Below are positions 50,540 through 60,622 of a stretch of 64,000 bases of DNA, in pieces; the stretch's first letter is position 1, and each line of letters begins with the position of its first letter. Source of the stretch: Patagioenas fasciata (lineage: Eukaryota > Chordata > Aves > Columbiformes > Columbidae); the NCBI RefSeq assembly GCF_037038585.1, contig NC_092520.1:56386501-56450500 (forward strand), read 5' to 3'. The notes beneath the pieces are model-generated. The model was not told the DNA's origin. It did no database searches and saw only the letters and a program-made list of their open reading frames with translations. The position numbers were made by a program, and so were the translations under genes.

Positions 50540-51900
50540 GGGAAAAGTGCTAGTAATGATAGTGATCCCTCCCAGCTTTTGGCAGGCTGCAGTTCAAGGA
50601 CTGTGAGGAAGAAATTCATGTCTGCACCTTTGTTTAACAGTTCTTGACAGACTTTCTTTCAGGAATACATCTAATCATGCGTTAATCTGTTTTAAATTTT
50701 TGCTTTCACAACATCCTGTGATGATGGGTTCTGCAATTAATTATAGTATGGAAAAAGTACCTCCTTTTCCTCTTGTTTCTAAACAAGCTGCCTGATAAAC
50801 TTCATTTTATACCTCCTAGTTAATTTATTCCGACACATGGTTTCCTATTTGCTTTCTCTGGAATACCATTCATGGTTTTATGCATCTGCCTCCATTCTAC
50901 CTAAAAACACTTGCTTGTTTAGTTCTCCGTAGGTTAAAGTTGTTCCAGACCTCCCATCGTTGTCACCCTCCTTCAAACCTTTTCTTGTTCTGCTATATCC
51001 TTCTCAGAGGAGGGCTGCTCAGAGCACCGTGGATTTGCACAGTGATGCCCTGTTGCATTGGATGTCCCTGACCTGCTCATTCCCGACATTCCCTTTGCTC
51101 TCCCAACCAACACTGAGCTTTGCTTTCTGTGAGCGAGTGGTTCCTTGCTTTAATTAACTTTGGTGGCTCCATGGTTTCCATTTACTATATTGGCTATTAC
51201 TTTGTGTAGTGTGTGTAAAAATACCTGACAAATCTATCTGTGGCACTTCGTAGTTAGTTCTCCTTTTTCTGTAATCACCAACAAACTTTATCATCTTGCT
51301 GCTTGCTCCATTTTCCACATTAATAATGAATAACTTGAGTAGCACAAATGCAAAACCAGGTCTGCTGTGAAAACCAGCTATTTATTCCTGTGCTGTTTCT
51401 TCTCATCTAACCAGTTGTTAATTTGCAGGAGGACCTTCCATCTTATCCCATGACAGTTCAATGTCTTTTAAAGCCTGTGGTGAGAGACGTTGTCAAAGGT
51501 TTGTTAGAGATCCAAGCACACTATACATATCACACTTATCCATATATGTCATGGGAAGTTTGCTGTAAAAGAGGCCATGCTGTGATGCCGCACCACCAGC
51601 ATATCATATTTATTTGCATATGTGCTAATTCTGTTTTTAAAATTTCTATCAACTTTTCCGTGGAGTGGACCTAGAGCTACCAGCCTGTAGTTCCTTAGGG
51701 CCCTTTTTTTGAAATTGGCAACACATCCTCAGCATTTTACACCTTGCTTGTTAAGTTTGTCTGAAGAGGGAAGTTAGGCAGCATGGTTAATAGTTCAGTG
51801 GTTATAGGTTGGAGTACCTTTAAAATTCCTGGGTGAACAGCATCTAATTCTGGTAGCCTGCTTTTGGTCCTGAAGTTTGATCTAATGATGCTGTGTTTTA
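50540..51900 (-). mobile_element. ancient CR1/L3-like LINE fossil, minus orientation, ~1.35 kb
   Basis: The plus strand reproduces, in antisense order, a long part of an old amniote CR1. First comes the 3' region ('cacaacatcctgtgatgatg', 'aaaaagtacctccttttcct', 'accattcatggttttatgca'). Then comes a reverse-transcriptase part whose minus strand reads 'tttgacaacgtctctcacca' and 'gtcatgggataagatggaag'. Last is an upstream part whose minus strand encodes DAVHPGILKVL, equivalent to the 'DGIHPxxLKxL' motif of CR1 pol. Frames are broken by many indels and stops, so it is an inactive fossil. Central parts around 51030-51130 are too diverged to place. Confidence 0.75.
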
Positions 51901-53730
51901 GACAGAATTTTTGCACCTGTTGCCATCTTCTTGCTCCCGTACACACCTTGCGTTTTCCTGCAGGCAGGCAGGCCTTCCTTCTGTGGTGCTGCCCCAACTG
52001 GTCCCTACCTGTGAAAAAGGAGCTGGAAAGGAGGAGGCTGCTGGAAGGCAGGAGTTGTGGTTGTGGGGGAACACATCTTTCTGCCTCAGGCATGGTTTAT
52101 GCTGGCTCAAGCAGGTCCAGAAGTTATGGGAATAATTTTATATATACACACACATATATATACATATTTAAATTGGATTTTATTGCGTGAATTATTTGCA
52201 TGGAAGTCGTAGTCGAATGTAGTTGTTTCCCATCCTTATAACTCAGAACAAATCTCATTGTCAATTAAAATAAACTTCTGTGGATGAGCTTTTAAAAGTT
52301 TTTGCATAGAAAATGGATTTATTTAGTATATTTATCTGTACTGTTTCAGATTATATTCATAGCAAGATTTTAGTGCAACTCTTCAAACATAAGACATTCA
52401 TAGAATTTAGGATCAGAGTGAAAGGGAAGATGTTTATTGCTCAGAAGAGTTAAAGTACATTTCTTATTTTGAAACAGTTCAAAATTCAATGTTTCATATT
52501 AATTCCTGCCATTGATCTTAAATATTTGTAACAAAAATCCTTAGTTGTGTGCAAGCTCTCTTTTCAATGTCGATCAGACTTATGCTCCCTTGTTTCTAAT
52601 GGCTTTCTGGATGTTTTTCTGTTTCTTACTCCCTGACAAGAAAGACGTAATTCATTGTTCTAGTCTCAGAATACCTGAGGTGAGACAGCAATGCTGGTTT
52701 TTTCCTGTCTTACTGCTTCATTTTCCCCTTTCTTCTGTCTTTCTGTATGTGGTTACTTTTTATTCTGCTTCAGTTTGCATGTGTGTGTTCTCCCTCAGTT
52801 TTCCTTAATTGCTTTTTGTTCTGAACGTGCAGGATCCTGGCTTGTGTGTGTGAGGTTTGCTCAACCATTTTTATCTAGTTTGTGCCTTTTTCAATGGCTT
52901 CTGAATCAACTTCCCTCCCTTGAATCAATTGAGGTAATGTGGCGTGGGGTTGCTTAGCAATGCTGGGAAGCTGATACTGCCTGGGTGATGTTTGCGCTGT
53001 GACTGTGATGAGCAAAAGAGGCTACCTGTCCTCCGTGGTCCATGCAGAGAAGAGATCTCATGTTGTGTAATGTTTTCAGCATTTTTGCCTTCATATGTTT
53101 GGGTTGTTGTTGTTTTTTTTTTTTTTTTTTTCTTTTAATGTTGCTGAGTAACAGTTTTATGGACTTACAGGTGTTCCTTCCCCTTCTTCCTGATGTATGC
53201 AAGTATAAAAAAACTTCATAGCATGTAGGATCAACGTATAATTGGGATGTTGATCTTTAAAGAGCTGAGTATCCAATTAACTCTCTTGAGATAGGTATGT
53301 TTTCTGTCTTCCTCCTCCGCATACCGAGCAAAGCTGTCGTGAAGGCAGAGCTGAGTGAGCTCTGTAGGATGCTTCAGTCCTCCGAAACAGCACAGACTGG
53401 CAGCCAATCTAGTGTCCATGGCAGAGGATTGAAAACCAGGAGGAATTTGATACCTTCAACCATGTAAGAATACAGAATGACTTCTTTCAGCAGCAGATAT
53501 GAAGGAATTTATTTGCTCTGAAATATTTCTTTAAAATTGTTGGTGCTTACATTGAGTCTCTAAATTTTCAACTGTGGATAGATGGATTTTAGTCTTATTT
53601 AATTGGCAAAAGGACTAAAGTATTTTTTCCCACTTTCTTGTTTCGTTGGTTTTTTTCCATAGCCCAGGGTGTCTGCATTTAAAGAAAAAACTACTAGTTT
53701 CCTTCTCTCCCTTATCTTCTTTTCAACAAG
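51901..53730. other. non-coding sequence, putative FARP1 intron
   Basis: Contains a short TA/CA microsatellite (52138-52172) and a T19 run (53113-53131). No gene recognised. Confidence 0.6.
52138..52172 (+). repeat. (TA/CA)n microsatellite
   Basis: Alternating tatata and cacaca steps over about 35 bp. Confidence 0.8.
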
Positions 53731-53842
53731 AAGCACTAGAAAAATTACATATAGGTGGATCGAATAACTTTGAGCCACAGTTCTACCAGGTGGTTGCTCT
53801 CATTCTTCACACACTATCATATAGCATGGGAGAGCCCCACGT
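53731..53842 (+). other. candidate exon of unknown gene or alternative FARP1 exon
   Basis: A 112-nt segment is preceded by a long pyrimidine tract and AG (tcttcttttcaacaag ending at 53730) and followed by a perfect donor GTAAGT at 53843. One frame is open throughout with phases 2 nt in and 2 nt out, encoding ALEKLHIGGSNNFEPQFYQ then VVALILHTLSYSMGEPH. The peptide does not match FARP1 as I know it. It may be a cryptic or lncRNA exon, or chance. Confidence 0.25.
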
Positions 53843-55115
53843 GTAAGTCATAGGGTGGGATGAGTGTGAAGGTGGTATTTTCCCCATTTAAACCAAACAG
53901 AAAACAAAACCAAGTTCATTCTTACAATCCTTTATAGAGACTTAAGGAGTGTTTGCTGTCACCGCTTAAGGAGTTGTGGATCCTGATTTCTTTCTTTGAT
54001 GACAATTATACTGAGTGTAGCTGTATACCAGGTATAAAAACTTCACGAGAAAAGTAGCGTTGAACCAGGGGCACGGACCTCTGCGGGCAGATCATGAGAG
54101 GCCCAGCCTGAACAATGAATCTGAGCACTGAGGGTTCAACAGTTGGTGTCAAAATACACCCAGAATCAGACGGTGGTAGTGGTGGAGAGATGTTGTGTGG
54201 AGGCTGACCCCTCTTCAGTGCTGTTTTTTAGAGCTGTAAAGGATTTCTTACTAGGTATCAGATTGTTGGGCGGTTGATCTCTCTGACCAGCTGCTCCTAC
54301 CTCTCTTTACCAGTAGCTTTCATAACTGACACATGTGTTTCCAGTAGCCTGCTGGTTTCAGCCATTTAATCTGTAGTACTCACTCATTTATCCTTGTCTA
54401 TAAGGAAACAAAACGTCAAGCTAGTAAGGGGATTTATAGCAGGTTCATTGCTATGGTTTCAGACAGCCTTACATAGCCTAAAAATAGATACAGGAAGGAA
54501 TATTCTTTTCCCTTCCCTCCCTCTCCCAGCGCTCTAATTGGAATTTCCTTTTTTTTGTTTGTATGCTTTTGTTGTTATGGATTTACTGACTGACAGGTCA
54601 AGTAAACTTGCTTGATGTTTTGTTTGAAAGAGGAAAAGTTCATCGTAGTATCGAATACATTGGGGAGTGACTTCCCTGGTTGGGAGCCAAGGCTGTTACC
54701 TCCTGCTCCTGTCTCTTACACTTGAGTGATGCTGGTTGGTAAAATGTAGCTTATTACAAGCTGCTGCAATCATCCAAGCTGTGAAAGGGACTGTCCTGGG
54801 GATACCTTTGAAAGTTATAACCTTGACATTGACCTGTGCTCAGCAGAGGAAATGTACAGAGTACATACCAATGCGCCTTTAGCAGGCAGAGCTGCTGCAT
54901 GAACAGACTTCTCTTCCAGAGTCAGGCTGGCCGCTTTAGTGGGTGGATAACTCTGTCCTACAACTCCACAACTAGGATGTTGCAGACAGGTTAAGGATCG
55001 TGGCTGTAACCATAGCAGGGTAAGTTTTAAACTAGTGCTTTATGTACAATGGTGCTTGGCCTGCAGCAATGAGGAACAAAGGGAGGCAAACTGGGTGACC
55101 GCTGCTTCCCCTTGA
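53843..55115. other. non-coding sequence, putative FARP1 intron
   Basis: No gene or repeat family recognised. Confidence 0.6.
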
Positions 55116-55570
55116 AAATCACAGAATGGTTGGGGTTGGAATGGACCTCTGGAAATCATCTAGTCCAAGCCACCTGCTAAAGCAGGTTCACCCAGAGCAG
55201 ATCACACAGGAATGTGTCCAGGTGGGTTTTGAATGTCTCCAGAGAAGGAGACTCCACAACCTCTCTGGGCAGCCTGTTCCAGTGCTCTGGCAGCCTCACT
55301 ATGAAGAAGTTTCTCCTCATGTTTAGATGGAACCTCCTGTGCTTCACTCTGTGCCCATTGCCCCTCATTGGGCAGCACTGAAAGGAGCCTGGTCCCATCC
55401 TCTTGATGCCCACCCTTTTGATATTTATAGGATAAATAAGGTCCCCTCTCAGCCTTCTCCAGGCTGAACAGACCCAGCTCTCTGTGTCTCCTCATAAGAA
55501 AGATGCTCTAAGCCCCTAATCATCTTCGTAGCCCTCCATTGGACTCCCTCCAGTAATTCCTTGTGCTTCT
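55116..55570 (-). mobile_element. CR1 LINE fragment with ORF2 C-terminus, minus orientation
   Basis: This starts on the plus strand with the reversed CR1 3' end ('aaaatcacagaatggttggg') and contains the same terminal protein segment as the copy at 42 kb ([32 protein letters not shown]) on the minus strand. The coding sequence is broken between two minus-strand frames (55177-55413 and 55202-55495), so it is a dead 5'-truncated copy. It ends near 'ccagtaattccttgtgcttct'. Confidence 0.95.
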
Positions 55571-58500
55571 GTCCTTCTGTCCCCTTCTCAGCATCCTCGC
55601 TGGGACAGCACCGCAGCTACACAGCCTTGGGTGGCTTGCTGAAAGCTCGCTTCGGCATGGCTTCAGTACCTCCTGACTGCAGCGTCATTTGTCTATGTAC
55701 ATCAGAAAAACGGAGGTGGAATGCTGATTGGCAGTTAATATCATCTCTTCGGATGTTTACTGGCTAAGCTATGTTTAGCTTTGGGTTGGGTAGTTGAATT
55801 TTCCCTCCTCCCCCACCCCTGCTCCCTTTAACAGAGGTGTTGACCGTTTCTGTTAACGGGAATCCCGGATGCTTTTAGATCTCTCTCCCCAGGCAGGAAG
55901 GGCATGGATTGGAATCACACTGATGCCTGGGATTTCCTGCATTGCTTCCTGTTGAATTGATGGGCCAGAAGCTAAGGGGGGAGATACTGTTTTACAGGGG
56001 CTGTATTCCGTGTGCAACTCTTGAAGTTTGCAGCGTGCCTGTTCATGTTGAAAAGTAAGTAAATAACCCCACAGCAGACTTATCAAGCCGTATCTTCTAG
56101 TGACAAGTTTTGGAGCAGAGGGAAGATGTTCAGGGTTGAATTGCAAAGTCAGGAAAAATCCCATGTGGTCTCTTAGATTGTATGGCAAACAAGGTGTCAA
56201 TTCTACCAATCCATTTTTCATGACTGAAGCTTTGAGTGCCCAAGAGAAGCTGAGGTAAGTTTATTGATTTGTATGTGTTGCTACTGGTGCTGCACCTTTT
56301 CTTTCTTTCTGCTGCTGCTTTTGTGGTCAGGGTGCCCTAACATTTCTCTGTGGAGACTAAATGGAGAAGGGCTGATGTGGTGTGTCAGGGTGCAGATATG
56401 TTAGTGAATGGCTGCAGACTATTGCTATTTCCTTAACTTTCTTGGCTTATTTAGTGGTTGTAAGTACTCACAAATGTTACCATGTTTCTGAACTGATCAA
56501 AGTTGTGGCTTCTTTTTCCATATATTATATTGGGGAAAAAGAAAAGTATAGTTAGGAAGAAGGTGGTACAGGATAGATAGGACTGTGGATAGTGATTCTT
56601 CTTGTGTCGTTGAACAGTACAAATGTGTTTAAGACAACTTAAGGGAGGAACTACTATTTAGAATAGGTTAAACCTTATCTAGGAGTGTGCGCGTGTATAG
56701 GGGTAGAAGGGTCAGATACATCCTGACAGTTGAATTTTTTGTTTTGCTATGAAGTCTTTTCTGTTGCTCACATGCCACGTTGCACTCAGTAGCTGCAACA
56801 TGTGCCTGTGCTTTCCTGTTCCTCTGGGTGATGGTGATATTCTTCAGTATTTATGTGCCTGACTTTGGCAGCTGGAGAGCAACAGAAAAGCAGCCCTCAA
56901 GTACAGATGAGGGAAATGTGCCTTCTCAGCCTTCCACAAAGGCAGGGACCTGCCTTGGCATGTTCATCACTAGAACAGACTATTTGGATCAGGATTATGG
57001 GAGGCTCGGGGTGGCTGTTTTGTTGTTCTGAAGAACCGTTCTGTTCCTCTTGGAGCAGAGGTGAACGTGCCATCTTTCTGAAGGATGCACTCTGGGATTT
57101 CCACTAAATGCAAAGTTCCCTGATGATGAGGAGTAGCCATGTAGTATTTTCACATTCAGTGATTTTCAATTTCCCAACTCAAAACTGAAGCTGAAGGAGT
57201 TCCTAGAGGCCCCCAGGGGTGAGAGGATGACTACCATCTGTGCTTGGTCCTGTGCTCCCCGAGGAGAAGCGCAGAATGCTTCATGCCGGCCAGCCCAGAT
57301 TGCAGAACCAGGCCATGTTAGTGACCCTTCAAAAATACCATCCTGTCTGATGCTAGAGGGGAAAATTTTCCATACCTGGCAGATGTTTACATATTCTTTA
57401 AGTAGACCTCCCTTCTGCTGTAATGATTTAAAGCCCTGGATATATTATATGCATGAGTTTACATAAAATAAGTCAACCTGCATAATATTACATCAAGGCA
57501 CAGTAGATGATAATCTCTTTCCCCTCCCATCTGTCCAACACTTGTGTTTAAAATGCTGCCATTTTCCATCCATTTTTCTTCCCTCCAACGTTTCCCGCCA
57601 CTTCCTTGCTCCATCAGGGTGCACCAGGCTGCTCCACATGGGAATGCTTCTGTGTGTGCACGCTCCTGAAATATGCCCAGAGCTTTGCATGAGTGCTCAC
57701 TTCCTCAGTCTGGAATGATGCAGAGTCTGGAGGTGTGTGTGTGTATATTTGGGGGTGGTGGATGGCTAGAAGCAGAGACAGGGAAGAGATGAGGGAGTAT
57801 ATATGGATGGGCTAAGATAGGAAGAAGCTCTTAGGCTGTGTGGATCTACAGGAACAGAAAAGTGGGGGGCAAGGTGAAAGCAATGCAAAATCATCAAATT
57901 GTATGCTGTTTGTTTTGTCTGGATAATGAGGTGCAATTTGAAGGCAGATGTTTCCCTTGTGGACCTTGTAGGAATTGGAGTATTCATATTCAGTAAGGAT
58001 GAAAATAAAGATACGTTCTTCTAGACTTTCAAGGTTGTGCCAGTCATGTTACTTGCTTTCCTTAATGTTCGCTCAAGAAGCCAAAGCATCGTAATGCTTC
58101 AAATATAATTATAGGTTAGATTCAGTTTAAAGATCATGATTAATGTTGCAAAGCAAAAGTCCATAGTGAAAAGCTGTAATTTTCCCTTTTTGTGATTTAT
58201 GACAGAGTATTTATTTAGTTACATTTTGCTCCGTTTCACGATCTACATGTTGTTTGTTGGGTATGGCATTTGTCCTCCTAGAGCAGTGCACAGTTGTATA
58301 TTACGCTGTCTGTGAGAAAGGTCTAATTCCTTGCCTTTTGCAGATATTGGAAGAAGAGGGTAGCTGAAGAGAGCTGGTGGCCACCTACTTTTAAGGAACT
58401 GGACTCAATCCTCGTCAGAGCTCCCTGTGTTGTTAGGAAGTGACTTAAACTCTTGATAAAACTTGAGATCCGTGAGCTAATTTTCAGAAAGCCTCAGGCT

Positions 58501-60405
58501 CCTGGATGTAGCCTTTAGTAAAAGGATCTGTGATGGTGTGTGAAGAAAGCTGCGGGCTTTGAAATACTTGAAGAATGATTTGGCTGTAAGAGTTTCAGTT
58601 TGGGAATAGAGAATTGATGGGTTTTCCCTCCTCCTTTGGACTTGTCTGTTTGACGTACATGAATAAATGGATTTAGAGTCCAAACCTCGAGTAGAACCAG
58701 TATCTATGTGTCTTGAGGACCTGGGTTTTCTATCTGTAATTCTCCATATAGGAATTAAGGATAACATGATGCTTCCTCTTGTCACAGCAGTATAATGAAG
58801 TTAGAGTAAGTACTTTTTGAGTAAGTCAGCCTGCTATATGGAAAGTGCAGAAAGATAGTTGTTAATTCTGTTTTAAGAGCATAGTATGAGTAGTTAATAA
58901 GCCTTAAGATTACAACAGGGAGGAAAAACTAAATCCTGAGTGCCTTCCCCATGGCTGGCTGTGCTCCCTTGTGTGGCAAGAGAGGCAGAGTGGTGTTTGG
59001 CAGGGCCAGGGAGGGAAATCAGTGAATATTAGGGTATGCAAGAACAGGAAGAAGTAGCTTTGCAGTTTCCTCATCTGCTTTATGGCAAACAAATCCTAGT
59101 TCTTAACTCTTCTTGTAAGGTGTGCAATTTTCCCTTATTTAAAGAAAAAATGGAAATCTGTTCTGTGTGAAATGAAAGCTGCCATAGCAGCTGTAGATTT
59201 TGCACCCTTTGCTGCTGCTGCCACTCCCATGTCTCACCTCAGTGCCAGAAATCTCTGGTGAGACTCTGAAGGGGTCTCCACCATGGGGTGAGGAGACCCC
59301 TGCAGTGTTGTGCACATACAGGACAGGTCTGTTGACTTCAGGTCCCAGCTATGGAAGGAAATGGGCTTAGTCCACTTTCAAAGAACTCTCCCCCCTCCCC
59401 GTCATTTGTCTTGCCCTTCCTGACAATCCTTTTGCACTTTTTGTTTCTGTTTTCTGGTTTTTGGCATCTTATTCTCTTACCTTTCACCCGCAGTTTCTGC
59501 CCTCTTCCAGACCACTTGTCAGAGACCAGACCCCTTGCCTGTCCCGTCCCCCCTTCCCCCCCCCCCCCCCAATTTCTCCATCCTTGGCCAGTTTTTTTTT
59601 TTTCACATGCAGTCGCTTTTTTTCCCTTTTCCTGCCTTGTTTTGTGCACTGCCTTAGGATCCCTGGCTCCCTTCCCTGCCTGTTTCGCTTTCTCCCCCTC
59701 CTGTTTTGGGCCCTTGTCCCAGTCCTGCTCCTTTGCCTGCCCCAGGTCTGTGCCCCAGCTGCACGCCTTCCACTTCCATGCTGCCTTTCTTCCCCCCCCA
59801 CCATGGCTGACACAGGGAAGATGGGCTCCTTCAACTCCTCTCCAGGGCCTGGACATGCTCCAGGGGCCAGACCTGCTCCAGTTTGGGCAGCCATGGAAAT
59901 TAAAGTTGTCTTAGGCTCCTCTGTTCCCAGACTGGTGCGCACTCACCCTGTGGGGAGATGTTTGGTTGGATTGGGGAAGTGTGTGAAGTTCAAGCACGTC
60001 AGCAAGGCAAAACTCCTGGGAGATACTAGTTATTTACTCTTTAGAGGTCTTTGCCTGCTATGTGCATCCTGTATACCACCATCGGATATGGGTATAAAAG
60101 CTGCTTTCCATGTTTAGCATAATCTAAAGTTACTTGAGACTCCGGAGCCAAGAAGGGAATATGAGGAGTATAGGATGTTCTCCAAGGAAAGAGCAACCTA
60201 ATACCCAGTCTCCCTGTTTGCCTGGCTCAGCAGTGCACTCTGCCATGCTGCTTTATTGGGAACCTTGTATTTAGTGAAAGAACCCATCCAAATCTTCCAG
60301 GCAGCATTCACTTTGAGTGACTTGAAATGTATTATTTACCATGTTCCCTCTTCCTGCTTGATCTTTCTCTGACAACTTGTACTTCTTGGTGTCTTAATTT
60401 TAAAG
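55571..60405. other. non-coding sequence, putative FARP1 intron
   Basis: No gene recognised. A pyrimidine-rich stretch occupies about 59380-59800, and includes a C15 run at 59556-59570. A short (GT)n lies near 57732-57745. Confidence 0.55.
59380..59800 (+). repeat. polypyrimidine-rich region with C15 run
   Basis: About 420 bp are dominated by C and T (ccctccccg, ttccccccc, tttttcccttttcctgcc). Overlapping ORFs of 150-220 codons in several frames on both strands are explained by this composition. Confidence 0.7.
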
Positions 60406-60622
60406 AAGGATCAGAGTCTTATGCCTCTAGCTCCTGCTGGGATTGTAAAAGCTGTTTCAGAGTGTTACTTCCGATGGTATTTTAAGGAGACCGGTGCAGA
60501 CTGGTGGGCTGCTTTGACAGTATTTCTGCTTTCTCACCTTGCAAACGCTGCAAGGAAGAGAACAGAACAAGAGCACTGCTTTCCACTGTCCCTTTCAATA
60601 GTAAGAAGTACAGATTCTACAG
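60406..60622 (+). other. weak candidate exon
   Basis: A 217-nt open segment lies between a pyrimidine-rich acceptor (cttggtgtcttaattttaaag ending at 60405) and CAG|GTAATG at 60623. The frame starting KDQSLMPLAPAG contains AVSECYFRWYFKETGADWW and AALTVFLLSHLANAARKRT. No family recognised; the donor is weak at +5. Confidence 0.12.

Noticed and set aside
59338..60117. Overlapping 152-218-codon ORFs
   Set aside because: They occur in several frames on both strands in a pyrimidine-rich block, so composition explains them.
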